NCBI GenBank assembly: GCA_001579985.1
Contig: LRSR01011378.1
Location: 1-34,909, forward strand
Direction of reading: 5' to 3'
Origin: Hypsibius dujardini
Lineage: Eukaryota; Tardigrada; Eutardigrada; Parachela; Hypsibiidae
DNA length: 34,909 nt
The position numbers were made by a program, and so were the translations under genes. Numbering within the stretch: the first letter of the stretch is position 1; each line of letters begins with the position of its first letter. This document shows positions 9,766-20,848 of the stretch, piece after piece. Under the pieces are notes generated by a model, which did no database searches, was not told where the DNA came from, and saw only the letters and a program-made list of their open reading frames with translations.

Positions 9766-11543
9766 TTAGTCGGACTCTGAGCCGTCCGATTCGTCCTTCT
9801 TCGAACGGAGATTCTTCGAAGACTTCCCGGATCCGAGGATGCTCTTGGCGATCTTCGGCATATCCGGCGGCATACTCAGGTCCCCGCTGTAGAAGATGGC
9901 CTTGCCGTGGGCCAGTCGCCACTCCATCATGGCCGTAGAGAAGTTGTCCGTGCCGCCCAAATCATCGAAACCGACAATATAATCGCCGACCTAAAACAAA
10001 TTATTATAAACACAAATCATTATTATTATTATTATTATTATAAACATATAATCTTTATTACTAGAATAATTTGTCATCTACCTTGTCGTCTACCACCATC
10101 GCGATGGTCGGAAGGACGACGATGTGGAGCCGTTCGGCCAGGAATGGGCTTCGTTCAACGTTGATCTTGATGAAGCGAGTCTCGAGGTGCTGGGCAGCGA
10201 GGATCTCCAGGTGCTTATCGACAATCTGACAGCGTGGCGTGGTCACTCGGAAAAAGTGGCACACAATCTTGTTGCTCTTTTTGGTAGCTTGAAAGAATTC
10301 TCGCTCGTCCGCTAGTTCGGTGTAGACGCCGTGGCCGTTGGCGCGCCATTCCTGGAATGGAGACATACATGTGTCGATCAAGCCAATCAACGCATAGAAT
10401 CAATGAAGACTGTTATGCCAGCAATTCATCAATCAATCAACGATGAACTGTAACCAGCAGTGTTCCTTAAATAATATATTATTTTAATTCAAAAACGCTT
10501 TAAACATAAAGTTTTTAAAAAACCCAAAAATATCACCATATTAAAATTAATATTAAAATATTCTTATGTTAATAAAAGGAAAACTGATCAAGCCAATCAA
10601 TCAATTAACCGTAATGTAAAATCGGACTAGTAACCACAAATAGAATGACGGTCAATCAACCGATCGACCAAACCAAATTGCATGCACAACAGCCAAGAAA
10701 GAAATCAACGGAAAACTTCATTTTCAATGTACTGCAATTTTCACAATCGCAAATGCCAAAAACAAATGCCAAAAACAACAACGAAAACGCGCTTCCATAT
10801 AAAACTGTCATAACCTTCCACTTTCAAAGGGCACGGCATAAGAACAGCACAGAAGATTAGAATTTCGAATTTCGACGACAATAAAACAGCAATCACATCA
10901 CCAAAGCAAATTTATCAATCAACCTAAGACCACAAGCTTAAACAACAAAACAGCAAATCAAGCTCGAATAGTCAATCAACCAAGCGAAACCGCCGTAGCA
11001 AACACAACAATCAATCAAGTCCATTGGATCAATCAAGCAACGGCCCCCGTCCTAAACAGACTAACCTGTTTCTTGAGATTTTCAACAATCGCACTTGTTA
11101 AAAACAATAAAAAAGCATTCTCCCTCACAAAATTATCATCGTATTTCAGTTTCAAACGGTATAAACGCGATGAGACAGGAATATATGATTCGACGATAAA
11201 ACATAATCAATCACACCAAATGGATCAATCAATCAAAGACCACAAGCTTAAAAAGCAAAACAACAAATCAAGCTAGATTAGTCAATCAACCAAGCGAAAC
11301 TGCCACAGCAAAACCACAACAATCATTCAAGCCGATTGGATCAATCAAGCAACGGACCCGGAAAAAGAGACTAACCTGTTTCTTGAGATTATCACTCTTG
11401 ATCGCGGCCAGCCGTCGTGCCCGCAACGCCTCCAGGTCGTCCTCGTTGTTGGTCAGCTGATCCAATCGCTGAATTTCACTATCCAACTGGGCTTCCATCA
11501 ATTTGCCCGCCTGCAGCACCTGCTGCTCGATTACCTTCTCCAT
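9766..11543 (-). CDS. TXNDC9: Thioredoxin domain-containing protein 9, three exons, 220 residues
   Basis: Exons are 11543-11376, 10351-10082 and 9990-9766 (TAA), all phase 0 with GT-AG ends. The protein follows the human TXNDC9 order: an N-terminal helix ([20 protein letters not shown]), the [15 protein letters not shown] segment, a thioredoxin fold with IVCHFFR and [37 protein letters not shown], and an acidic Ser/Asp tail. As in the family, the thioredoxin CxxC is reduced to a single Cys, so it is not a classical disulphide reductase; relatives modulate the CCT chaperonin. The start ATG has a strong context (GCCATGG), and the length is close to the human 226. Intron 1 (1,024 bp) holds a tandem duplication; intron 2 (91 bp) has an ATT run. 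Confidence 0.95.
10735..11400. repeat. Diverged tandem duplication (about 320-350 bp unit) in TXNDC9 intron 1
   Basis: The sequence at about 10735-11085 is repeated at about 11082-11400. Shared blocks include GACCACAAGCTTAAA, GTCAATCAACCAAGCGAAAC, GGATCAATCAAGCAACGG and GACTAACCTGTTTCTTGAGA. The second copy ends in the real 3' end of exon 1, so the first carries a decoy donor (minus strand CTCAAGAAACAG/GTTAGTC near 11062-11081). Confidence 0.75.
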
Positions 11544-12416
11544 GGCCGCTACTAAAGTATTTCCCTTCCGCACGCCCAAAAAACCCCACCACTCCGTTTA
11601 ATGTAAATAAATTTGGGAATGCTTTAAAAAAATTCTAGAATACCAAAAAAATGCAGCGAACCCAAGCAAAATGTGGATGAAAAGTTGAAACCTGCGCGCA
11701 ATTACCACAATTTCATTGGCCGATTCGTCTTAAAGGGTGTGGCTTGCTTAACAGGGAATTTCAACATTTCCGCTTAATTATGAGAGTGCTATTTGGTTAA
11801 GTTTTAACAGAATTATCAAAATGAGTACGTGACTGGGGAAAAATAAATAAAAAAATCACGCAAATAATTTAATCTAACCAAAATTTGTTTGCTAAAGTGT
11901 TTTGGCCATTCGAAGCCTGAACAGCGAAGAATAACTTGCGATTACTTGCACAACTATCCAAAATGCTTGCCTAACCGAGTCAAGCTATCTATCTCGGCTC
12001 TTACGTTAAGTAATGCACAAACGAGTTAAATAACCTGACTCGGTGAGCGAAGAGTTCTGTATGTATGTGTGGTACATGTATGTATCAGGGCGTGGTTCAC
12101 AATTAAATTTAAACACTAGAGAATTCTATATTAGCTCAGTAGAGATATAAATCAAGTTTTATTTTTCCTAAATTTTAAATTTTCACAGTACCAATAAGTT
12201 CTAGGCGGAAGCACGTTCACAGCACCTGGTTGTCATTATCGACTGCGAGGTCGAGAATCGAGGTAGCACAAGCACACGTCAACATATCGATCTCAAATTC
12301 CTGGATCGCTTGGTTTCTACGTCTCTATGGGCCTTACCTATTTGCAACACACTCCAATCCAATTTTATACTGAAATACTTTAGTCTCCCTTCAACACTGC
12401 TTTTTATATTGGCAAA

Positions 12417-13959
12417 ATGTCCTATTTTACAGTACACCGCGAAGATGTCTATAAAGACTATAAAGCCAGTCCGCTGTCTGCGGCGGCTATTTTTCAGTTG
12501 GTACTTTTTGCAATCACTATCGGTGCTCCTATTGCCTTAGTTGCCGTAAATCCAGGTAAGAAATCAAAGATCGAGAACTTTGTACAATGAATTTGTAGAA
12601 TTTGTTTAGTTTTTTATTTAGTTTGGTTAGCTTACTCATTTCCCCTTTTTTTAATTCTATTAGATATTTGGCCGATGTATACCACTGTCTATGAGCAACC
12701 ATTCGTGCGATACCAGCAAATGGTTATTGTCCACTTGGATCTCGCGGGCGGGTCGTCACTGGCTTGGAGCACCATTCCGCAGTACAATCGGCTTATGGGT
12801 CGCACTCTTCGATCGTCTAGGCTAAAGGTTTACATACTGTACTAAAAACACATGTCATCTGCGTTCTTAATTAAGCTTCACTTTAATATTCTGTTTAACG
12901 GTGCGGAAATGGATGCTCTATTACAGACAAAAGAAATTGACATCAACGGCGACAAAATACCGGACGCATTTAGCATTACACTGGACGTCCCGCTGACGGC
13001 ACAGGAACAAGTCTTCGGCTTTACTTTCCTGGTTTTCTTTGATTTCATTCTTCAGGTAAAATAGGCGAATCTAACCACTGTCGCTATATTGATTGTATGA
13101 TTTTTGCGATCCTTTTTCTTTCAGAAACGAACGTTTTTTGAGATGTCGACCGTTGTTTCACTGCAGCATAGTGCTGCCTCTGCGGGAGCTGACTACTTTG
13201 CTGATGGAACATTGCGATTCGTTCAAAAAGACTCCTTGCGTCCAGGATTTTCTGATTACATAAGCAAAGTACTAATTCTATATCTATTCTGTTGTTTGTC
13301 TCTGTCTCTCTGTCTGTCTCTCTGTCTGTCTCTCTGCCTGCCCGCCTGTCTGTTTGTTTGTCTGTGTGTCTGCCTGCCTGCCTGCTTGTCTAATTGTCGA
13401 TCTGTCTGTCTGCCTGCCTGCCTGTCGGTTTATCTGCCTGCATATTTATTGTTTGCTTGTATTGTTTTTCTGTCTTTCTGTCGCCCTGCTTGAAATTCAC
13501 TTAGTCAAAACATGTTTGCAGGATCCGCTGGTTAATATTTCGTCGGCCGATATAAGTGATTACAATGTTGCTAGCATTGTTCGCAGGGTTGCGACCCGAA
13601 ATGGTATGTTAATTGAATTATGGCACATTTATTTGTCTTACTATAGTTTTCTTCTGATAACAGCTAGTACGGTACTGGACGTTTCGATGCCAATTTGGAC
13701 TACGACTCCTGTACCGACACAACCCTTCCACATCGAAGCCAATATCCATTTCCCCGTGCAGTCCATTTGGATGCAAACAACGGTTCTTCACAGGTTGACA
13801 ACGGCTGGAGCGGCGTTTACGTTCTGGCTCTTGCCCTTCTGGCTGTTTTGTTGGTACCTTCGTCGAATGGTTTTCTCCAGCGGTGCACTGTTCCTTGTCC
13901 AAGACAGCAGCAAGTACTCAATGAAGAGCTATTTTACCGCAAATTCCGGAAAGGAATAA
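12417..13959 (+). CDS. TMEM231: TMEM231, ciliary transition-zone membrane protein, six exons, 317 residues
   Basis: Exons: 12417-12555, 12664-12827, 12927-13055, 13125-13268, 13522-13603 and 13664-13959. All have GT-AG ends, and phases join cleanly to a TAA. The protein aligns along its whole length with human TMEM231 (316 residues): an N-terminal segment with the first membrane helix (AIFQLVLFAITIGAPIALV), the YEQPFVRYQ and LAWSTIPQYNRL motifs, IDINGDKIPDAF, and a C-terminal helix (FTFWLLPFWLFCWYL) with a short tail. TMEM231 belongs to the MKS/B9 complex that gates proteins into the primary cilium, so the animal has cilia. The start lacks an upstream in-frame alternative. It is head-to-head with TXNDC9, with 873 bases between the ATGs. 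Intron 4 carries a CTGT/CTGC tract. Confidence 0.95.
13291..13445 (+). repeat. CTGT/CTGC/CTCT tract in TMEM231 intron 4
   Basis: Long runs of CTGTCTCT, CTGCCTGC and CTGT sit in the sense orientation, upstream of the exon 5 acceptor. It is the same motif and orientation as in the NmrA-like intron. Confidence 0.8.
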
Positions 13960-14472
13960 CCGGAATAACTGTTGAAATAATAACATCCAGATATTCAAGA
14001 ATTAAAATAAATTTCCTTCGTGGATGTTGAGACATTTATGTTTAGCATGAAAACAAGAGAAGGCCGATTGGATGTAGATGGACAAATGATTGGACGGAGA
14101 CTAAGAGGCCAGGACATGATAAGGGAATGTAGGCAGTAGATGAAGAGCTATCAGACACAAACGGATATATGGAAATATGCATAAGCAGAGAGACAAGACA
14201 CGGAAACACGGAGACACGGATACACGAAGTGTTTGATAAAAAGAAACGGGAGAGCGCTGACGGAGCATCTTAAAGCAAAGATATCTGCAGACACGGAGCG
14301 AAAGAAACTTATTCGAAAAGATGGAAATTCGAGGTAATCGATACCTTCTTGACACTATAGTACACGTGAGAGACAAGGAGACGACGATGTCGACTGATGG
14401 AGAAAGGGGACAAGGAATAATGCGGACTTGGAAAGTTAAAGTGGCGGAGAGAAGATGGCATAGCACGACTGA
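13960..14472. other. Purine-rich intergenic stretch after TMEM231
   Basis: AATTAAAATAAATTT soon after the TMEM231 stop contains a likely polyadenylation region. The rest is rich in GAGACA and GGA on the plus strand; the long minus-strand frame here is low in complexity and resembles no protein. Confidence 0.4.
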
Positions 14473-15688
14473 CAAGGAACCATTTACCAGTGTAACCCTC
14501 CGATCGCCACCAAACTTTTTTCTTGAATTCCATGTTCCCTAATATGATTTTAAAAAATATGACTTGCGGCAAAGAGTTCCCCGTTCAACGGGGAGAAAGT
14601 CCGGAAGATCTTAATTGGTGCATGTTCATTGCAATAGCCATGAACGCTTGATGCGCTTGAACGTGTGTAAGCGCTCTTACTTTGGATGTTATCTGCGAGC
14701 TCCCTTTCGTGATCGTTGATATCGCTTTTTTTCCATCCGATATAAGCCTCCAGAAGTAGCATCAAAACGTTAGGTAGCATTCAACAATGACGTCAGCGCC
14801 ATGTAGGGTAGGGGGTTGTACTTTGATGACGAGCTCTGACGCTAAGGGGGTAGGGGTCTAGCCGTGGCTGACGTTAGCATATATCGTTTCAATTTTTCGC
14901 CAATTTCCAGCCTCTGCTGAAGTTTTTATCCTTTTTGAGCTTTTTGTGTTGTTCTCCATCAATTCAACAGAAAAAATCTCGACGGAAACGATGGCGCTTA
15001 AACGGGTAGGATAGAAATGCAGTGTTGAGTTTATGGCAAAGTTGTCTAACGCGACTTATAATTATTATATAATACTTATTTACGAACGAAATTTATATAC
15101 GAACGCCAATAATTATTTTCCGTAGACAGAAAGGAACCTTCTCTCTACGATGAATTTATCAAATCGTATTGCGACTTTCGCCCGGATTTGATGAAAGTCC
15201 AGCATGAAAAGGTTTTAACAGATGGAGGGGGTCGGCTCGAGCTGACGTCATTGTTGAATGTTTCCTTAGAAGGATTAATTTTCACCATATTGTCGAGAAA
15301 AAAAATACTTTGAATTATTGCATCGAAATAATGAAATTAAAATTGAAAATAATAACCAGTCACGGAGATTATATGGTTTATTCCCACAAACCGACAAAAA
15401 ATTAAGAAATTAGTAAATTTGTTCATTTTATATTCTCATTAAAAAGAAAACGTTTTACTGTCCGGGTTTCTGAGGAAAAGAACCGAGAAGAGCCACAATA
15501 AATCATTCAATCAAGCGTTCATGATTATTGCAATGAACGTGCGCCAATTGAGATCTTCCGGACTATCTCCCGTTGAACGGGGAACTCTTTGCCGCGAGTC
15601 ATATTTTTTAAAATCATGTTAGGGGACATGGTATTCAAAAAAAAAGTTTGGTGGCGATCGGAGGGTTACACTGGTAAATGGTTTCTTG
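14473..15688. mobile_element. Foldback element with 178-bp arms and a nested inverted repeat
   Basis: Left arm 14473-14651 returns inverted at 15688-15511 with about 90 percent identity by eye. Shared blocks include CCATTTACCAGTGTAACCCT, CGATCGCCACCAAACTTTTT, CAAAGAGTTCCCCGTTCAAC and GTCCGGAAGATCT. Inside, a second perfect 20-bp pair (CATTCAACAATGACGTCAGC) lies at 14778-14797 and 15260-15241. The inner unit may be a separate inserted element; TTAG occurs at both its edges (14770-14773, 15266-15269), a possible target duplication. No transposase is seen. The outer target duplication is unclear. Confidence 0.8.
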
Positions 15689-15727
15689 TGAGTGTCGAGC
15701 AGCCTGGGCAGTCGAGCGGACACTCAC

Positions 15728-16098
15728 GTTGAACCAGTTGAAACCGTTCGGGAACCTTCCGCAGTGAAGGTCTCGTTGGCTGAAGAAGGTCTGGGTCGAT
15801 TCGCGGATTGCATTGCTGTTGGAAGCGAGTCATGGACACTTGCCCTAAAACATTTTACGCCATGTTCCGTTTTGTTGACATGAACCTCAACCGAAGCATG
15901 TTTCGCAGATTTTGAAACTTGATTCTGCAAGAAAAAAGGCGGTGGTCGTGTTTGTAAGTGATTCACCGCGTATTTCCCATCCACAGGTGTGAACTGCAAT
16001 CGCTCATTCTCCAGGTTGAAAAGGAAATCCGGTCGGACATGTTCAATGGGATGAGCTGAGTCCGGCACCCGCATTCCTTCACAGCGTTCCGGCTCCAT
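15728..16098 (-). CDS. Unrecognised gene fragment, first exon(s)
   Basis: From ATG 16098 a frame of 124 codons stays open and ends at a strong donor (AAC/GTGAGT at 15727). The true coding exon may stop at 15728 and continue on the minus strand further left. A 42-base segment (15966-15925) has GTGAAT and TTTTTTCTTGCAG ends and could be a tiny intron; its length is a multiple of three with no stop, so both forms are readable. The protein is hydrophilic (RPDFLFNLENERLQFTPVDG, then KHASVEVHVNKTEHGVKCFR and a Ser/Arg-rich tail). I recognise no family. The nearest sequence to the left is the foldback element, so any next exon would lie beyond it or be lost. Confidence 0.4.
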
Positions 16099-17316
16099 CT
16101 TTTCCGCAGAAAATTTAGGACTCAGTCGGCTTGACGCTCGCTTGGTGGCTCTACAGCAGTCAATGCAATCTATCTACTACTCAAAAAAATGCAAGGTAGG
16201 AATAGACTGTAGTCAGGTGAAAGTTGAAACTCACTGCTGCGCGTTAACTGCGGCTGCGAGAATTTTTCTGCGAGTTTTAGTATTGCAGCTGTTGGTCGTG
16301 GTACCTCTGCTAGTATACCATTGCGGCCTTAGCGAAAATAAACGCCCTTTGGTGCACATCAGGGTCCGGTTCGACGGAGCACCAACAAATGACCTAATTG
16401 CACGGTGAACTATTAGCTAACGGTGAACCCCGACGTACAATGTATATCTTTTTTTCTGTTCGACGATTCTTTTGTGCTGCATGCAGACGTGGCCGAAACT
16501 GATAATTCGCGGACCGAGAGCATGCACTTCTAACGTCATTCGGTTTTTAGCTATGCCCATGAACACCTACAGTCGAACAAATATTCTGCCGGTCACATTC
16601 AACTTCAAATGAAATTTCGTATGAATTTTTATTGGATGCAAACTATAAAAAAACGATTAATTTGATATAGATTAAACTGAAGATTTGGCAAAACTTCTTC
16701 CTGGCCCATGCACCCACACACACGTACCCCAGCAGATTCGGAGTGCACAGCACATGCATACCGGTAAATGGGTGTCTTCTGAATCAATTTATAATTCCGA
16801 TTTTTTTATTCATTTGTTGCAAAAAAGACCCCATTACCGCCGGTACCAAAGAGAGCAGGGAAAGTATTTATTTGTTATACCCTTCAGTTGGTCCACTGTA
16901 AACGCCGTCATAGACGGTGGGCTGAATTATGAGCATTATGTACGTTCGGCTGGCCAAAGCTGAGCGGGTGTGTTAAATTTAAAATTAAAATGTGTGTTTG
17001 GCCCCAACCCCTTTGCAGTCCGCCTCTGCACGGACGTCTTGGTATTACATGGGCTCAACCGTTTCCATGATCGGCATTCAGGGCAAAATAAAATTGAAGG
17101 TGACGATCTGGACGGGCGTAATGTTCGGCGGACATGTCATAAATTTAGAGTTGAACATTATATATTTACCGCGATGCGCACACATAAGAAGAACGTAAAA
17201 CTTTTATATTGCATTTATTGCACTTATGCGCCGGCAGTGTGTTGAGAACGACCAATCCCTTGTTAAGTTTTATCAAAATTTCTCACGCTCATGAACTCAG
17301 AAATTTATGATCATAC
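16099..17316. other. Gap with weak coding-like pieces
   Basis: No gene can be named. A plus-strand frame at 16142-16408 has a hydrophobic run (FLRVLVLQLLVVVPLLVY). Two stretches look like exons: one after TTATACCCTTCAG (16885), and one after CCCCTTTGCAG (17020) that reads TSWYYMGSTVSMIGIQGKIK. They do not join in one frame, and I recognise neither. Confidence 0.3.
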
Positions 17317-17324
17317 ATATAAAG
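17317..17324 (+). promoter_or_regulatory. TATA-like box for the LRR gene
   Basis: ATATAAAG lies about 165 bases upstream of the chosen ATG (17487); the expected start site would be near 17350. Confidence 0.35.
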
Positions 17325-17486
17325 GGACCTTTGTTTAAACGGTGGCTTGACTTGCTCTGATGTGTATCCAAGTTCAAGGCCGACAACGAATCCGCATGCT
17401 ATCCGCTGTATGTAAAAACCTTGGAATTGTGCAGATATCCTGAAAGGACCACACATACTGAATACTCGATGCCAGGGATCTGCGAC

Positions 17487-19626
17487 ATGGAGTTCCTTTT
17501 TCCTGCTGTTTTATACATTGTTTCATTTTCGAGCTTGATTCAGTCGCAACAACAGTCACAATCGACTTGTAGCTACAGTATTGATCAAAAGGGGCGAAAA
17601 CAGGTACTATGCGAACAATTCAGAATCGACCTCGGGGTTTCCTTCAACTTCAACCCGAACAGCTTCGATCTGGACACTAAGGTCCTCATCGTCACCGGCT
17701 CCCCGTCAAAGCCCAACCAATTCAATCAGACGTCAAATTTTAACTCGACAATTTTCGAGGAGATCCACATCTGCTACGCACCCCAGTGGGAGATAATTGG
17801 GGATGATACGTTTCGGTTGGTATCGGAAACGTTGCTTGTTCTAAATTTGACACACAACGGATTACGTAGCGTGAATGAAGGAACTTTCCGAAATCTGTCA
17901 CGTTTGACTCATCTTCACTTGGATAATAATCGCATTGGCTTTCTGCCCTCTTCCGTGTTTGGGTATCTTACTGCCTTACGCGTGCTGACCCTGACAAAAA
18001 ATCTTATAAATAACGTGGAACCACGCATGGGATATCAACTGGGAAACTTGGAGGTAAGGATAGCAAAACTAAACTAAAAAATAAAGTAAAACTGAACGAA
18101 CTTTTAGTTCTTAGTATTTTAGTTGTTTCTTTAAATTTGGCAGATAACAAAATAATTAACACTTTTTGTAACTAAGGATTTATCGTAACTGACCACGGAA
18201 AAAACCTTAAAATTGAAAATAATCAGCTATTCTAATTAAAATCGAACACAAATTTTACTCACGAAGTGATGGACTAATTTGAAAAGTTTTAGTTGACTGA
18301 AAATATATTATTCGATTACTTTTAGTTTGTCATTCGTACCTGTCAGTAATAACGAAACAATACTGTATAATCTGGGTGAAAACACGGGGAAAATGTTCGG
18401 TTGAACAGAAAACGCGTAAATTGCCGCCAGTGTCTGATTGATTTAAAGAAGGGAGCACAAGCCTGGGATCAATTGTTGATTTGAGGCGCTCGGTCTTTAA
18501 AATTTGATTGTTGATTCGTCTTGCGCCTGAAACAGGATTTTCTCCACTGATTTCTTGATTTTATTTAATTATCAGAGGAATCCAAGCCGCTAAGATTTTA
18601 TAAACTGTATCTCTCGAGCTTGGTACCATGTCGGTCCTCAGCTGATCAGGAAATCCTTCATTACAGCCGAAATTATTGATGAAAATCAGATTAGCGGGGT
18701 AGTCGGGGAAGACGTTGTTGGAGTCGCTTTCAATCACGAGAGTGATTATGACGGTTTGTTCGGTGAATCAGTGATGGATGTCGATGAAGAGACTGACGAA
18801 GTGAATTTTAGATACTTTAACGAGGAGTCTTTCGTGGAGGAAGTCGAGCTGGGATTCTCATTGGTAATCAAAAAAGTTTTTATGGAAATCTAATGTTTGA
18901 TTGATGGATTACACGCGAAATGCTGCGGCAGAATTTACCGCACCGGTGGGCAAAACAAGCGATCGTTCAATTGGCCAACAATTGTTCCCGTGTTTTCATC
19001 CAGATTATATAGTACATTCTACGTGCGAGTTAGTCTGATCAAGTGATTTTCCAGGTTCTCGACATGAGCAGCAACCCAATCGGGAGTGAAATCTTAGGTG
19101 GCGTCGAACCCACCATTTCACAATCATTCCTGACCTTATTCGAAGATTTGCCCAATCTTCGAATTTTACGTCAGTCACGTGTCTGTCTACTCTCACTATT
19201 TATAGCTCTGTACTTTCAATTTGCATTCGTTTTTTTTCGAAAACTTTGTTTGGTTTTTCTTTCACAGGCCTTTCGGACACCGGACTGAAGTCTCTCCCCT
19301 GGGCAGTAATTCAATTTAGAAGTCCCTTGCTCCGTGAACTGGATTTCTCCGGAAACCAGCTGGAAAACATTGGTAATGATCAGTTTTCCCTTCTTCGTAA
19401 TATATCAATCATCCGGATTGGTAATAATCCTATTCGAGCTATCGCCCCTACCGCATTCGCTGGCCTCTACAAACTTGTGAAGCTGGATCTCACTGGTAGA
19501 AGGGCGCTAAATATCCTGCAAAATTGGGACTACAAGGCTTCTTTTCGTGATCGAATGCCCCTTCCGAAGTATTTTTTTGGACGTCATATTCGATCGCAGT
19601 CGGGCTCTGCCGGAGGCTACGGTTGA
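17487..19626 (+). CDS. Secreted or membrane leucine-rich-repeat protein, at least three exons (3' end uncertain)
   Basis: Exons are 17487-18053, 19055-19169 and from 19268. Junctions are phase 0 and phase 1, and they fuse LRRs correctly (LGNLE/VLDMSSNPIG and NLRIL/RLSDTGLKSLP). A signal peptide (MEFLFPAVLYIVSFSSLIQS) is followed by a Cys-bearing N-cap and about seven LRRs, for example LNLTHNGLRSV, LHLDNNRIGFLP, LDFSGNQLENIG and IRIGNNPIRAIA. Such proteins are usually extracellular receptors or adhesion molecules. The third exon either ends at the donor CACTG/GTAGAA (19495), with further exons not found, or reads on to a TGA at 19624 after 43 unrelated residues. No LRR C-cap, membrane helix or cytoplasmic part follows clearly, so the gene may be truncated. 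An in-frame ATG at 17469 is a possible alternative start. Intron 1 hosts a transposon. Confidence 0.7.
18363..19012. mobile_element. Pogo-like element, 650 bp, TA flanks, in LRR intron 1
   Basis: The left end (CTGTATAATCTGGGTGAAAA, then CACGGGGAAAATGTTC) returns inverted at the right end (19012-18966) with a few mismatches and indels. TA flanks both sides (18361-18362, 19013-19014). The end sequence resembles the CAGTATAAT of pogo, and the interior carries a relic frame that fits a pogo/Tigger transposase tail. Removing it leaves a 351-base intron. Confidence 0.7.
18594..18893 (+). pseudogene. Relic of a pogo/Tigger-type transposase C-terminus
   Basis: An open frame of 99 codons without a usable start reads AWYHVGPQLIRKSF, then VVGEDVV, DYDGLF and an acidic tail (MDVDEETDEV). 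The pattern W-x(4)-I-x-x-SF followed by an acidic region is typical after the DDE domain of CENP-B/pogo-like transposases. The catalytic domain is missing. The assignment rests on a short match plus the TIR and TA evidence around it. Confidence 0.4.
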
Positions 19627-20317
19627 TAAACTAGTCGCCAGTCGTTCGGTACAATTACTTGTGATGTAAACTTCGAAGAAAGCATGATGTACGATTTTTT
19701 TAATCCATCAGTTTTTAGAAAACCAAAATCATTCGACGAGCAATGAAGCATGCAAATTCAGGCATCGCTTTGGAAAAAATCATAAAAGAACATCTCCGGT
19801 CCACGTCTATACATCATCTACCGTAATTATCCTCTCGCCCTCCCTGCCTCCCTCCCTCCCCCCTCGAGAAAAGACGGTAAAACTAAATAGGATAGCTCTT
19901 AAATAATTAATGTCAGTTATTCCATGACTAGAAGTACTATAATAATTCTGGCCAATATGCTAGTATTTATACTGGTGAAAGCTGACGCTGTCCAAGTTTA
20001 AAGGCCCGTTTATAGTCTGGAGAAAACGTCTCACGCGAAGTGTGCGTGAGGTCACGTTCGCGTGCGCATAGCTGTCTCGTGTGCCGAAGACCGTAAAACC
20101 CACAGGTCAGCAACAGGAGCACGTCATACCCTTTCACACACTTCTGAGATTGAAGCATCCGTCCGGAAACAGCTTTTCGTGATGGGTATGTATGGGATAG
20201 TTCGCTACTGTTGCATTGAACAGCCCTACAGAATAATCAGCAGGAGTTTTCATACAGTGTATCTAAATAAAGAATAAAAGCAGTCTAGCTGCACGCACGA
20301 ATGTACGTACAATTTCA

Positions 20318-20758
20318 TGTTTTACAAATATCGTCGGAAAACAAACGGAATTTAATGATGGGTGGGAGGGCGTGACCCAGGATCTCTTCGACCAGATGTA
20401 CAACCACGAGGACCTTTCCGACGCCGAGCTGCAGCAAATTTTGCGTGGCGACAACTAATCTGCCGAACTTGAACAGGACGAAGAGACGCATTCGCTTAGT
20501 GAGAAGCAGATGAAATGTGCTGTCAGCGGTGCAGCTGCGAAGAAGATCAGTCTATTGGAAAAGCCTGACCGAACAAGTAACTTCGTGCCCAAGGACGCCG
20601 CCGACGTAAGCTTGGGCATGACCCACTTCAATCATGTTTTGGTTTGGCCAGAAAAACCGAGATCCGTAGCAAGTTCACCGATCAAGGCTTATCTGCTTGC
20701 TCGGATGGTGTCATAAGAAAAATTGCCGAAAAAGAGTGGGCGGTCAGATCGGACTCTG
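20318..20758 (+). pseudogene. Second transposase-like relic with an in-frame TAA
   Basis: In one frame, from before 20318 through 20758, the sequence reads SCFTNIVGK, GWEGVTQDLFDQMYNHEDLS, DAELQQILRGDN, TAA (20456-20458), SAELEQDEETHSLSEKQMK, and so on. The layout (CF, W, acidic patch with LSDAELQQI, more acidic residues) again resembles the tail of pogo/Tigger transposases. No inverted ends were found around it. The flanking 19627-20317 holds nothing recognisable. Confidence 0.3.
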
Positions 20759-20848
20759 CCAAAAAAGTATTCAACATGATCTTACAAATCCCTCCCCAAC
20801 GCAACTCTTTCACTATTCTCGACCCTTATAAATATTTCCGTTTTTCAG

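Noticed and set aside
10380-11350. CAATCA repeats considered as a CRISPR-like or regulatory array
   Set aside because: They are a simple repeat without fixed spacers, scattered through a eukaryotic intron.
13354-13959. Long plus-strand frame over TMEM231 intron 4
   Set aside because: Its first half is translated CTGY repeat; only the last exon is real coding sequence.
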